A stretch of DNA of 64,000 nt from Aphanizomenon flos-aquae FACHB-1287 (GTDB lineage Bacteria; Cyanobacteriota; Cyanobacteriia; Cyanobacteriales; Nostocaceae), in NCBI RefSeq assembly GCF_014698755.1, contig NZ_JACJTO010000010.1, positions 1 through 64,000 on the forward strand, in the 5' to 3' direction. Below, piece by piece: positions 46,322 through 55,469 of this stretch. The translations under genes were made by a program, and so were the position numbers. The notes under the pieces are model-generated. The model was not told the DNA's origin. It was given only the letters and a program-made list of their open reading frames with translations, and did not search any database. How positions within the stretch are numbered: position 1 is the stretch's first letter; each line of letters starts with the position of its first letter.

Positions 46322-46957
46322 TTAAGAATGATGTGGCAACACAATTTTTATTAATGTCACTGTTTCTGATGCTGAATTATAACCTGAATGAATTACATCA
46401 GCAGGAGCATAATAAATTTCCCCTCTTTTTATCTCCTGTTGTTCTCCACCTATATTAACCATCATTTTACCATCAATAATCACCCCTATTTCCTCACTGT
46501 CAGATTGCTGGTTGGAGGTTTTTTCTCCTGGAGGAATTTGGGTAATAATGGTTGTAAACCAAGAGCCGACAGCGATATGGCTGGGGAAATTTGTAATTTG
46601 ATCTGAAGTGGGTTTTAGGTCTATAAAAACTGCTTCATCAGTTGAGAAATTAGTGAGTCCTTTCACATCAAAACAGAATATGGATTCATCTGAATAATTT
46701 ACTGAACCATGGGGAACTTCAGATCCAGCACTGTAAACTTGTTGTAACGGTTTTAAAATTTCTTTCTTACCATTCACATTCATCTCTAAATTACCAGAAA
46801 TTACCATCCCCATTTGACTTTCAGGATGTTGATGTAGTGGAAAACAAGCTCTAGGGGCAATGTAAGCAAATTGAAAAACAATATCTTGACATTGAAAAGC
46901 CACTATATCTATATTACTAACTTTGATATTTTGATGAGAGGGAAAAAATTTAGACAT
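46322..46957 (-). CDS. aerE: AerE: double-cupin isomerase (BacB-like)
   Basis: 211 residues with two cupin halves. The first has HQHPESQMGMVISG and PHGSVNYSD (metal ligands His-His-Gln-His, about 42-83); the second has EEIGVIIDGKMMV and PADVIHSGYN (about 155-195). It resembles BacB of bacilysin synthesis, which isomerises the dihydro-hydroxyphenylpyruvate produced by the prephenate decarboxylase. The start overlaps aerD's stop by eight bases, so the two are translationally coupled. Confidence 0.85.
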   Translation of the reverse strand: MSKFFPSHQNIKVSNIDIVAFQCQDIVFQFAYIAPRACFPLHQHPESQMGMVISGNLEMNVNGKKEILKPLQQVYSAGSEVPHGSVNYSDESIFCFDVKGLTNFSTDEAVFIDLKPTSDQITNFPSHIAVGSWFTTIITQIPPGEKTSNQQSDSEEIGVIIDGKMMVNIGGEQQEIKRGEIYYAPADVIHSGYNSASETVTLIKIVLPHHS

Positions 46958-47558
46958 AGGCTACACTAGGCTTTTTGTAAAAGACTGACCAACTCATGGG
47001 TATTGTTCCATGAATTGAAACAAATTCCAAATCATAATATTCTCTTGCTTTTTCATTAGTAATGGCTAAATCAGCTAAACCTTGATGTACTTGTTTAGCT
47101 GCCACACTGGTAGAGTTGACTAATTCTACTGTCATTTCTTGAGGACTATATTGTGGTGGTAAAAGTTCCGATAACAGCGGTAATGGTGCAGGATGGGTAA
47201 CAATCCTACTACCGGTAACTTTAAATTCTTGATCTTTTCTTTTGGCTAATCCGTAGACAGGAGTTGGGTGGACAAATATAAAACCTAAATCAAATTTAGG
47301 CTGCATATAAAATTCGTTAATTTTTTCGTATGCGTGAGGTACTAAAGCTAAATCTACTTGCTCGTTTTTTAACGCTTGCTGTAGGTCTATAAAACTATCA
47401 AATAATTTCACTAAAACATTAATTTCCTCTTGTTCAATTTGGCTGATTAGATATTTTAGTGCCGCTTCACTGCTAGTGCCGCTAGGTCCTAATGTCCCTA
47501 AAGTTAAAGTCTTGGATATAGGGATAGGGTATTTAAATTCAATTTGAAACTTGAACAT
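46950..47558 (-). CDS. aerD: AerD: prephenate decarboxylase (BacA-like)
   Basis: 202 residues, related to the catalytic part of prephenate dehydratase but without the regulatory ACT domain. TLGTLGPSGTSSEAALKYL (about 18-36) is the substrate-binding start, and VELVNSTSVAAKQV (about 143) matches the dehydratase TST-type motif region. The family (BacA, AerD, SalX) decarboxylates prephenate without aromatising it, giving the cyclohexadienyl precursor of the Choi residue. It is the first gene of the cluster, with a 367-bp upstream gap shared with gyrA's 3' end. Confidence 0.88.
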   Translation of the reverse strand: MFKFQIEFKYPIPISKTLTLGTLGPSGTSSEAALKYLISQIEQEEINVLVKLFDSFIDLQQALKNEQVDLALVPHAYEKINEFYMQPKFDLGFIFVHPTPVYGLAKRKDQEFKVTGSRIVTHPAPLPLLSELLPPQYSPQEMTVELVNSTSVAAKQVHQGLADLAITNEKAREYYDLEFVSIHGTIPMSWSVFYKKPSVAYV

Positions 47559-47773
47559 AAATTATTTCTGAACTGAGTTAAATTTGTGTACTTGCCCTAT
47601 GGATTAAAGCCAAACTAAAAAAGCTAAAATGGGTTTATATTCTTTTTTAGAGAGGCCTATTGATCTTGAATATGCTCTTTAATGAATTTTAGCTCGTCTA
47701 TCCTTAATCCCTAATTTTAAATAGTTCTTTAATTTTTAGCTTGCAAACTTATTTTATTTGCTTACCCTTTAAG

Positions 47774-47802
47774 TGATACTACTAGTTAACTATATTTGTC
47801 AA
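47774..47802 (-). promoter_or_regulatory. aerD: Candidate promoter for the aer operon
   Basis: On the minus strand TTGACA (47802-47797) and, 17-18 bases on, GTATCA/TATCAC (47779-47773). It would leave a leader of about 210 bases before the aerD ATG. The perfect -35 box is the main support; the -10 box is only 4/6. Confidence 0.4.
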
Positions 47803-47884
47803 GTAGATAAAAGAAAAATTTTTGGCGATCGCGCCATAAGTAAAAAATATAAAAATTACGCTGCAATTTATACTTATAAAATAA

Positions 47885-47913
47885 ATCCCCGACTTCTTTA
47901 AGAAGTCAGAGAT
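47885..47913 (-). terminator. Terminator after gyrA
   Basis: Minus-strand stem GACTTCTT-A-AAGAAGTC (palindrome 47891-47907) with partly paired flanks ATCTCT/GGGGAT, followed by TTTATTTTATAAG. Twelve bases past the gyrA stop codon. Confidence 0.75.
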
Positions 47914-47925
47914 CTTACTAATTAG

Positions 47926-50541
47926 CTATTCTGCCTCTTCTAGTTCTCCATTATCACCCGTATCAGGGGGAACAATAGCAACTCCAGTAATAGCATCATC
48001 TTCGTCTAAACGTTGCACTTTCACCCCCGTAGCTGACCTTGACTGAATAGAAATTGCATTCACCGCTTGACGAATAATTATACCACGATTGGTGGCCATC
48101 ATAATTTCATCATCATTGTTCACAATCCTTAAAGTAGCCAGTTTATCTTTAGTTTTGCGGGTTTTGAATTTAGTCGCCATTAAACCTTGACCAGCGCGGT
48201 TTTGCAGTCGGAATTGAGAAACAGGCACACGCTTACCATAACCGCCAACGGTAATGACTAATACCCAGGGTCCCGTACTATTGGTGTTAGTGGTTTCTGG
48301 GGTTTCTTCAGTATTTTCAATTTCGGTAATTTCTACGGTTTCTTCTATTTCTGCGGTTTCTTCTATTTCCGCTTCCGTATCTGTATCTAAGGTGTCGAGA
48401 ATAGCCGCTGGTAGGATATCCATACCGATGAGTTCATCTTTATCCTTGAGTTTCATGGATTTTACACCACGAGTGGCTCTACCCAGGGGACGCAGTTGGT
48501 CGTGAGTACAGCGGAAGTGAATGGCCATACCTTGACGTGAACCGATGATTATGCTATCTTCTACTCTAGCCCTCCTCACCCAGCGCAGTTGGTCGCCTTC
48601 TTCTAAGGATATAGCAATTAATCCATTAGCGCGAATATGGCTAAATGCCTCTAGGACGGTTTTTTTAATGTTACCGCCTTTAGTAAGCATGACGAGATAT
48701 TCTTCGCTGCTAAATTCGTCTACGGGGACAATGGAGGTAATTTTCTCTTCTTTGGGAATGGGTAACATTTGGACTATGGGTGTCCCCCGACTGGTGCGCG
48801 AACCTACGGGTATTTGATATGCTCTTAGGCAGTAAACAACACCGCGATCGCTAAAGAATAAGATGCTATCATGATCACAGCAAGTTAAGAAATGCTCAAT
48901 GGTATCATCATCTTTAACCTTGGCACCGGCTTTACCTCTGGTAGCGCGGTTTTGAGATTCAAAGGTATTAACGGGCATCCGTTTGATGTAACCTTGTTCT
49001 GTCACCAGAATAATTGCTTTTTCATTGGCAATTAAGTCAATATCATCTATGTCTCCTTCCCCATGGGTAATTACTGTCCGTCGGGGTGTAGCAAAACTGG
49101 TTTTGATTTGACTGATTTCAGTTTGAATGATTTCTAGCACCCGTTCCCGTTTAGCTAAAATATCGAGTAAGTCGGTAATTTTAACTTGGAGGTCTTCATG
49201 TTCGAGACGAATTTTATCAGCTTCTAGAGCCGTTAACCGCCGCAGTTGCATTTGTAAAATTGCGTCTGCTTGGACTTCGGAGAGCCCGTAAGTGTTAATT
49301 AACTCACCTTTGGCTGTAGGTGCGTCCGGTGCATGACGAATTAAAACAATAATTGCATCTAATTGAGAGAGAGCAATTAATAACCCTTGCAGAAGGTGAT
49401 CTCGTTCTTCTGCTTTCCGTAGTTCGTAGCGGGTACGGCGTTCTATGGAGAAAATACGGAAATCCAAGAAAACGCTGAGAAATCTTTTGAGATTTAGGGT
49501 TTGGGGTTCACTGTTGACTAATGCCAACATATTTGCCCCAAAATTAGCTTGAAGAGGGGTTTGTTTATAAAGGTTGTTTAAAACGACGCGGGGATAGGCA
49601 TCACGTTTTAATTCTATCACAATTCTCATCCCGTCCCGATCGCTCTCGTCCCGGATATCTGCAATACCATCAATGCGTTTATCATTGACCAACTCGGCAA
49701 TTTTTTCAATTAAGGCCGCTTTGTTGGTTTGGTAAGGCAACTCGGTAATAATAATTGCCTCCCGTTCTGGACGGTTGCGTTGAGCAATGGTTTCAATATT
49801 GGCTACACCGCGCATGGTAATTGAACCGCGCCCAGTGGTGTAAGCTTCTTTGATACCACTGACTCCTAATATCTGCGCTCCGGTGGGGAAATCGGGACCG
49901 TGAATATACTGCATTAACTGAATGTCAGTTATTTCGGGATTGTGAATTAGTGCTACTAACCCATCAATCAATTCTCCCAAATTGTGCGGAGGAATATTTG
50001 TGGCCATTCCCACAGCAATTCCCGAAGAACCATTGAGCAGGAGTTGGGGAATGCGGGAGGGTAAAACCGTGGGTTCTTGTTGCGAACCATCGAAGTTATC
50101 GGCAAAGTCTACGGTTTCGGCTTCAATATCTTGGAGAAGGGCTACACTAGTTAAAGCGTGTAGACGACATTCCGTATACCGCATTGCAGCCGGTGGATCA
50201 TTGTCTACTGAACCAAAGTTACCATGTCCACTGATGAGAGGCGATCGCATGGAAAAATCCTGCGCCATCCGCACCAAAGCATCATACACTGCCGTGTCAC
50301 CATGAGGGTGATATTTACCCAATACTTCCCCCACCACACGGGCGCATTTTCTAAAGGGGCGATCATGGAGTAAACCCAGTTCGTGCATAGCATAGAGGAT
50401 GCGACGATGCACAGGTTTAAGACCATCCCTAGCATCTGGTAGTGCCCGACCTACAATGACGCTCATGGCGTATTCTAGATAAGACCGCGACATTTCACCT
50501 CGCAAATCCGTCGGGATAATCCTCTCCTGTGAGGTTGTCAT
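47926..50541 (-). CDS. gyrA: DNA gyrase subunit A
   Basis: 871 residues. Type II topoisomerase subunit. N-terminal winged helix with the catalytic Tyr in [10 protein letters not shown] (about 122) preceded by [11 protein letters not shown]; quinolone-region [18 protein letters not shown] (about 80). The coiled coil runs about 370-490. The C-terminal beta-pinwheel (about 510-860) has six repeats. The first-blade GyrA box reads [10 protein letters not shown], not QRRGGKG. Between blades at about residues 722-757 lies a very acidic, Thr/Glu-repetitive insert ([19 protein letters not shown], 48262-48387). Cyanobacteria have a second GyrA/ParC-like paralogue, so ParC identity is not fully excluded. 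Confidence 0.88.
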   Translation of the reverse strand: MTTSQERIIPTDLRGEMSRSYLEYAMSVIVGRALPDARDGLKPVHRRILYAMHELGLLHDRPFRKCARVVGEVLGKYHPHGDTAVYDALVRMAQDFSMRSPLISGHGNFGSVDNDPPAAMRYTECRLHALTSVALLQDIEAETVDFADNFDGSQQEPTVLPSRIPQLLLNGSSGIAVGMATNIPPHNLGELIDGLVALIHNPEITDIQLMQYIHGPDFPTGAQILGVSGIKEAYTTGRGSITMRGVANIETIAQRNRPEREAIIITELPYQTNKAALIEKIAELVNDKRIDGIADIRDESDRDGMRIVIELKRDAYPRVVLNNLYKQTPLQANFGANMLALVNSEPQTLNLKRFLSVFLDFRIFSIERRTRYELRKAEERDHLLQGLLIALSQLDAIIVLIRHAPDAPTAKGELINTYGLSEVQADAILQMQLRRLTALEADKIRLEHEDLQVKITDLLDILAKRERVLEIIQTEISQIKTSFATPRRTVITHGEGDIDDIDLIANEKAIILVTEQGYIKRMPVNTFESQNRATRGKAGAKVKDDDTIEHFLTCCDHDSILFFSDRGVVYCLRAYQIPVGSRTSRGTPIVQMLPIPKEEKITSIVPVDEFSSEEYLVMLTKGGNIKKTVLEAFSHIRANGLIAISLEEGDQLRWVRRARVEDSIIIGSRQGMAIHFRCTHDQLRPLGRATRGVKSMKLKDKDELIGMDILPAAILDTLDTDTEAEIEETAEIEETVEITEIENTEETPETTNTNSTGPWVLVITVGGYGKRVPVSQFRLQNRAGQGLMATKFKTRKTKDKLATLRIVNNDDEIMMATNRGIIIRQAVNAISIQSRSATGVKVQRLDEDDAITGVAIVPPDTGDNGELEEAE

Positions 50542-50815
50542 AAACTCGAAAACTCCAAAAAATGTAGATTTTAGCTTTCAACTTGACAAAAGACAAAATT
50601 ATGTCAAATTAACTTTGAATAGTTGTCATATTTTGCCACAATTATAACACATTCTCATCCAATTCGCACAAATACTATCCAATTTCCAAGATTAGTAAAT
50701 TTATAAGTTATATCTAAAGGCTAGATTATTGATTAATTACTAATATTTAGATCATAATTTTAGAAAACCTGCTGATATTGAATTTAGAACTAGTTGAAAA
50801 ATAAAAATATTCAAA
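50542..50815. other. Gap between gyrA and the heavy-metal-binding gene
   Basis: No gene. On the minus strand an extended -10 box (TGTGTTATAAT, TATAAT at 50646-50641) suits a gyrA promoter with a leader of about 95 bases; there is no good -35 box. A TTGTC/TTGACA-rich stretch follows near 50585-50625. Confidence 0.4.
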
Positions 50816-50840
50816 ATCCCCGACTTATAAAATCGGGGAT
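50816..50840 (-). terminator. Terminator after the CxxC heavy-metal-binding gene
   Basis: Minus-strand ATCCCCGA (50840-50833) and TCGGGGAT (50823-50816) around a short AT loop, then TTTTGAATATTTTTATTTTT. Confidence 0.85.
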
Positions 50841-50846
50841 CTGATT

Positions 50847-51041
50847 TTAAGAAGGAGGATAACCAGCAGCAATCAAAGCTTCTTTAATAGTAGATTCGGA
50901 AGCTTGAGTTTCTACATTGACAAGCTTGGTTTTAGTGTCAGCTTCTACAATAGCATAAGCATCAACGGCTTTAACTGCATTGGTAATATTATTAGCACAA
51001 GCAGAACAAGCCATTCCGGGAATAGTGAGTTTGATTGTCAT
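50847..51041 (-). CDS. Heavy-metal-associated (HMA) domain protein, copper chaperone-like
   Basis: 64 residues from ATG 51041 (the frame opens at 51077 but that extension lacks support). The whole protein is one ferredoxin-like HMA domain: TIKLTIPGMACSACANNITNAV carries the MxCxxC site (C11, C14) and it ends IKEALIAAGYPPS. It binds Cu(I) or a similar soft metal and is probably a cytosolic chaperone delivering to a P-type ATPase elsewhere. Alone, minus strand, with its own terminator. Confidence 0.85.
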   Translation of the reverse strand: MTIKLTIPGMACSACANNITNAVKAVDAYAIVEADTKTKLVNVETQASESTIKEALIAAGYPPS

Positions 51042-51342
51042 AGGTAACAGGAGTGAAAACTCAATTAGAACTAACAAAAATATCTGTCTTAACTATACCT
51101 TGTCGAAATCGAAAAAAGTCTTAATTTGTAAGTTGGGTTGAGGTACAAAACCTAATATAAGTGTCAGGTTGGGTGTCAGTTAACTTGACCTACAAAAAAT
51201 CGACAAGGTATTGTCTTAACCAACCGCATTATGTTCAACATAATGGACTAAATTATTCAGATTAATTAGTCAAGATCGAACATATCATAAAAATCAAACA
51301 CCAAAGAAAATTCTAGATTGGTTTCACCGATTTTTCTTGACA

Positions 51343-53643
51343 TTAAACTTGAATTAATCTTTGAAACCCTGGCTCATTTTTAATTTCATCAAAATCAATA
51401 TCAGTTGTAGCATCTTCTCGGTAACTGGGATTAAATTCAATAGCTTTTTGTAGATTTTCTAGAGATAATTCAACCTTTTTTTGTAGTGCATAACAGACAG
51501 CTTTGTTATAATATGCACTAGGATAATCTGATTTAATTTCTAATGCTTTATCAAAATTGGTAATTGCTTGATCATCTTCTCCCAACATTACCAAAGAGTA
51601 ACCCCGTTTATCCCAAACCTTAGGGGAATTGGGTTGAAATTCTAAAGCTTTATCAAAAGAAGCAACTGCATTTTCATAATCTTCTAATTCTAGCAAAGAT
51701 AAACCACGATTTACCCAAGCAACTCCATCATCAGGTTTAATTTTAGTAGCTTTATCAAAACAGTTAAAAGCTTCTTGATGTTTTCCTAAATTTCCACAAG
51801 CTACACCAATATCACACCAAGCTTGATGATATTCAGGATTAATTTTTATAGCTTGATTATAGGAGGCTATAGCATCTTTATAGCGTTTTAATTTACTGAA
51901 TATAATACCACGTTTTAGCCAATTTTCTGGATTTTCAGGTTGGATTTTAATGAGTTTTTCATAAATAGCTAAAGCATCTTCATGGCGTTTTTCTAAAAAT
52001 AGTATTTCTGCTTGTTTGAGATCATCATCAATAGAAATTTCTGGTTGTAATGGTGTTGGTATAAGTATATTTTCTGCTAATTCTTTAAGAATTATCTCTT
52101 TACGTTGTTGAGCATCAATTTCTAATTTTTGTAGATTTTCTAGAATAGTAATTTGCTGTTTTTGGACATCATTTTGTAACTCTGAAAACCCAGATGTAAA
52201 TTCTCCACCAGATTTTTCTAAATTCTCAATAACTTGCTGTTGTCTTTGAATAGCAGTATTTTCTAATTCTGTAAGTTGCTGAGAAAATTTGCTTTCTAAT
52301 TCTCGCAGATTTTCCAGAATAGTAATTTGCTGTTTTTGGACATCATTTTGTAACTCTGAAAATCCAGATGTAAATTCTCCACCAGATTTTTCTAAATTCT
52401 CAATAATTTGCTGTTGTCTTTGAATAGCAGTATTTTCTAATTCTGTAAGTTGCTGAGAAAATTTGCTTTCTAATTCTCGCAGATTTTCCAGAATAGTAAT
52501 TTGCTGTTTTTGGACATCATTTTGTAACTCTGAAAATCCAGATGTAAATTCTCCACCAGATTTTTCTAAATTCTCAATAATTTGCTGTTGTCTTTGAATA
52601 GCAGTATTTTCTAATTCTGTAAGTTGTTCAGAAAATTCGCTTTCTAATGTAGCTAAATTCTCTAATAATTGATATTTTTGAAGTTGACTATCAGTTTTTA
52701 ATTCACTCACATCTGACTTAAATATATTATTCAGATTTTCGATATTTCCTATAATTATATCTTTTTGATTTTTAACATCTAATTGAAATTGAGATAATTC
52801 ATTAGTAAATTCTGATTGTAATTTTACTAAATTCTCAATAGTATGATATTTTTGTTGTTGAGTTTCTGACTCTAAACCTTGAAATTGAGACATTAAATCA
52901 GCGCGAGATTTTTCAATATCACCAACAGCAATATCTTTTTGATTTTCTACCTCTAACTTGAGTTGGGTAAATTGAGAAAATAACTCAAATTCCAACTTTT
53001 TGATATTGTCAATTGTAATTTTTTGCTGTTGAGCAGATAAAGTTAACTGTTCCAATTGAGTATTTAATCTAAACTCCAAATTACTAATATTTTCCTGAGC
53101 CAATTTTACCTCAGTTTCCAAAGCAGTTAAAAACTCTTGTTTTGATTTAGGTAAATCAGATAAAAGAATAGATAAATTTTCTTCCTCACCTTGAATCTTT
53201 TGTTTAAGATTATTAACTTCCTCTGCTAATTCTTGAGTAGTATTTTGAGATAAGTTAATCAGTTTTTTTGCTTCTTCTTGAACAGTAGTTAATTGAGCTT
53301 GCAAATTTTCAATACCTTGAATTTGTTGGATTGCTCGTTCCACAATTTCCCGAATTACCGCTCGACGAAAAAACCATAATATAGCAATTAAAGCCACAGG
53401 AAATAAACTTAAAATAGTCAACCAGATATTAAGTAAGGTATTCGTGCGAGTCAAAGCACCTTCAAAAGTTTTAGTTTCTTTTCGCAGTCGTGCTAAGTCT
53501 TCCCGTTCTTGATTTGATAATACCTGAGCCGTAGCAGATAATACAGTATATCCACTGATGAAAGCTATTGATAGCAGTAAGGGTGACAGAAAAATGGTGC
53601 TTTTTAAAGCTAAATTTGAAAATATGGGGTTTTTGTTTTTCAT
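51343..53643 (-). CDS. Membrane-anchored coiled-coil and TPR protein with internal repeats
   Basis: 766 residues. The N-terminus has two hydrophobic segments: about 14-38 (signal-like, ending ATAQ) and 68-92 (IWLTILSLFPVALIAILWFF). A long coiled coil runs from about 95 to 535, rich in Gln, Glu and Leu. It includes three near-identical 58-residue units (unit core: ENTAIQRQQQIIENLEKS then GGEFTSGFSELQNDVQKQQ). Five or six TPRs follow (about 555-740). This suggests an envelope-tethered scaffold whose coiled-coil length varies. I know no functional counterpart. Single gene; an AT-rich gap with a broken small ORF lies upstream. Confidence 0.8.
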   Translation of the reverse strand: MKNKNPIFSNLALKSTIFLSPLLLSIAFISGYTVLSATAQVLSNQEREDLARLRKETKTFEGALTRTNTLLNIWLTILSLFPVALIAILWFFRRAVIREIVERAIQQIQGIENLQAQLTTVQEEAKKLINLSQNTTQELAEEVNNLKQKIQGEEENLSILLSDLPKSKQEFLTALETEVKLAQENISNLEFRLNTQLEQLTLSAQQQKITIDNIKKLEFELFSQFTQLKLEVENQKDIAVGDIEKSRADLMSQFQGLESETQQQKYHTIENLVKLQSEFTNELSQFQLDVKNQKDIIIGNIENLNNIFKSDVSELKTDSQLQKYQLLENLATLESEFSEQLTELENTAIQRQQQIIENLEKSGGEFTSGFSELQNDVQKQQITILENLRELESKFSQQLTELENTAIQRQQQIIENLEKSGGEFTSGFSELQNDVQKQQITILENLRELESKFSQQLTELENTAIQRQQQVIENLEKSGGEFTSGFSELQNDVQKQQITILENLQKLEIDAQQRKEIILKELAENILIPTPLQPEISIDDDLKQAEILFLEKRHEDALAIYEKLIKIQPENPENWLKRGIIFSKLKRYKDAIASYNQAIKINPEYHQAWCDIGVACGNLGKHQEAFNCFDKATKIKPDDGVAWVNRGLSLLELEDYENAVASFDKALEFQPNSPKVWDKRGYSLVMLGEDDQAITNFDKALEIKSDYPSAYYNKAVCYALQKKVELSLENLQKAIEFNPSYREDATTDIDFDEIKNEPGFQRLIQV
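52110..52640. repeat. 174-bp tandem repeat (three near-identical copies)
   Basis: The phrase TTCTAATTCTGTAAGTTG starts at 52261, 52435 and 52609, exactly 174 bases apart. The copies differ by only a few bases (e.g. AACTTGCTG or AATTTGCTG; AACCCAGATG or AATCCAGATG). 174 = 3 x 58, so the frame is kept. Confidence 0.93.
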
Positions 53644-53729
53644 GACAATTTTCCCTATCAGGTGGTTAGTTTCTACTATGATAGATGATTGGTGTCATGT
53701 TACTGGATTTTTAGGAGGTTTTTTTGATA

Positions 53730-53969
53730 TTAACAGATTTTGTGAGGGGATGGAATTATGGATAAATCAAAAAGATATGGATATGTCCGATTATTTTTAA
53801 GTGATTTTTCCCATATATTCAGTTCATCTTTCATATTAGCAGCTTCTAGAGTAAAAGAAACGTTTCTTAACCAAGTTTTAAAATGTTGTAAAGCTGTACG
53901 ATAAGACTCTTTTTCTATATTAGATAATTCGTCAAGTAAACGTTGTATTGTTTGTTATTTATCGTTCAT
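53730..53969 (-). pseudogene. Small broken ORF with a stop at codon 5
   Basis: From ATG 53969 the frame reads MNDK, TAA, then 74 further open codons (QTIQRLLDELSNIEKESYRT...) to a stop at 53730. The helical, charged translation with the phrase HFKTWLRNVSFTLEAANMKD looks protein-like. It could be a decayed helical protein or a truncated gene using a later start. No family recognised. Confidence 0.3.
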
Positions 53970-54354
53970 AATTGAGTGCTTTAATAATTTATGTCTTGAT
54001 AAATAGCCTAACTTGCTACTTACATATAATATAATAACTGCGATCGCCCGTCAATAGTGATACACTTACCCCAAACTTCCTAATTTCTAGCCAAAAATTC
54101 CAAAATAACCTTACAAAAAACCCTTCCCTAATGCTACCGTCTAGAATAATGTAGTAGTGTACAGAAACCATCAAAGGAAGATAGAAAAAAGGCTTTCAAT
54201 CATTCATCAGTTTGAGCTTATTTACCACCTTTCTCACTTCCTATTCCCTCACTCAGCCAGCAATAGATTAAACTAGTTATTTGTAATGTCAGTTTGTACA
54301 ACGTCGTTTTTGGCTTATTTTTCTATGGTGATAAGACTTACAGATGTGTACGGT
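53970..54354. other. Gap before clpS
   Basis: No gene. The frame in phase with clpS opens at 54286, but the conserved protein starts at 54355. A HIP1 site (GCGATCGC) lies near 54041. Confidence 0.4.
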
Positions 54355-54648
54355 ATGGCCTCAACACCAACTGTGACACCTGACCGAGTTAATCAAGTGA
54401 CTCGGAAAACCTACCCCAATTACAAAGTAATTGTCTTGAATGATGATTTCAATACTTTTCAGCACGTCGCTGAGTGTTTAATGAAGTATATTCCCGGAAT
54501 GTCAGGCGACCGCGCCTGGGACCTAACCAATCAAATCCACTATGAAGGACAAGCAATTGTCTGGACAGGACCCCAAGAACCAGCGGAATTATACCACCAA
54601 CAACTACGTCAGGCCGGGTTGACAATGGCTCCCCTGGAAGCAGCCTAA
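54355..54648 (+). CDS. clpS: ATP-dependent Clp protease adaptor ClpS
   Basis: 97 residues from ATG 54355 (the frame opens at 54286, but the extra 23 residues are hydrophobic and not seen in the family). Delivers N-degron substrates to ClpC/ClpP. Core: YKVIVLNDDFNTFQHVAECL (about 22-41), with the NDD and F residues of the N-degron pocket, and QIHYEGQAIVWTGP with the conserved His. It ends in LEAA. The next gene begins one base after the stop, so they form an operon. Confidence 0.92.
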   Translation: MASTPTVTPDRVNQVTRKTYPNYKVIVLNDDFNTFQHVAECLMKYIPGMSGDRAWDLTNQIHYEGQAIVWTGPQEPAELYHQQLRQAGLTMAPLEAA

Positions 54649-54649
54649 T

Positions 54650-54946
54650 ATGTCTAAACCCACCGATGGTAGACTAGTATGGAATCACTCTACCCATATT
54701 CCCGGTCTAATCCCTATTTTAGAACGTTTATGTCAACACCATGGTATTGTCACAGTGACACCAGCGGTTATTGGTAGAGCTAAAGGCCATGCACCAAAAA
54801 TGCAGTTACGTATCTCTGTACCTATTCGCGGTGGTTATAAAATCATTGCTCGTCAAGGAAAGACCGTGCAAGAGGTGTTTATTCTCACAACCTTACTACA
54901 GGATGAACTTGAGGGTGCGATTGCTATTGCTATGAGAATTGCCTAA
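54650..54946 (+). CDS. DUF2103 family predicted metal-binding protein
   Basis: 98 residues. A small beta-rich protein with a conserved His-rich N-terminus (LVWNHSTHIPGLIPILERL, LCQHHGI), typical of the cyanobacterial DUF2103 family. One base separates it from clpS, and a terminator follows 20 bases later, so the two genes form one transcript. Function unknown; co-transcription suggests a link with proteolysis but does not prove it. Confidence 0.8.
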   Translation: MSKPTDGRLVWNHSTHIPGLIPILERLCQHHGIVTVTPAVIGRAKGHAPKMQLRISVPIRGGYKIIARQGKTVQEVFILTTLLQDELEGAIAIAMRIA

Positions 54947-54965
54947 ATTATGAATTTACAAACAG

Positions 54966-55004
54966 CAAGGTTAGAGCTAAATTCAGTTCTAACCTTGACT
55001 TTTG
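54966..55004 (+). terminator. Terminator of the clpS-DUF2103 transcript
   Basis: CAAGGTTAGA (54966-54975) pairs perfectly with TCTAACCTTG (54988-54997), followed by ACTTTTG. Confidence 0.8.
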
Positions 55005-55267
55005 ATTACTCTTCAATTTTATGAACTGCAAATTTATTTTAGAGGGAACTCTTACTGGTTAACTTTCTAACAGGAAAAACTCATGTTTAAAAACATGAAA
55101 CTGAAATCATAACACTGTTTTTTATGGAAACTTAGTCTAAAGGAATATGCCACATGGTTGACCATAATAGTTACAAACTGTAATCTCTCAAAAACTTTTT
55201 TCATAAATGCCAATCTCTACCCAAATATAATTGGCATATCAATAATAAGATATTATAATTTTGAAAA
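55005..55267. other. AT-rich gap before tRNA-Met
   Basis: Nothing coding seen. One perfect inverted repeat CATGTTTAAAAACATG at 55082-55097. Confidence 0.5.
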
Positions 55268-55341
55268 TGGCTCAGGTCAGATTTGAACTGACGACCCCAG
55301 GCTTATGAGTCCCGTACTCTAACCAACTGAGCTACTGAGCC
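55268..55341 (-). tRNA. trnM: tRNA-Met (anticodon CAU)
   Basis: Minus-strand 74-base cloverleaf: acceptor GGCTCAG/CTGAGCC, D arm GCTCAGTTGGTTAGAGT, anticodon loop CTCATAA, T arm GTCAG-TTCAAAT-CTGAC, discriminator A, no encoded CCA. The last anticodon-stem pair is A-G. It is not an initiator (standard 1:72 G-C pair and no run of three G-C pairs in the anticodon stem). An Ile tRNA with modified CAU anticodon cannot be fully excluded. Confidence 0.88.
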
Positions 55342-55469
55342 ACGTTGTCTTATCAACTTATATTAAGATAGCATACCAATTTGCATTTGACAACTATCAA
55401 TTTCTAAATTTTTACCTCAAAAATTAAAAGAGGGAGTTAAACCCCCTCATTTCACCAAACAATCAGTAA

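Noticed and set aside
47926..50541. ParC in place of GyrA
   Set aside because: The altered GyrA box raised the question, but length and a six-bladed C-terminal domain fit GyrA; not fully excluded without an alignment.
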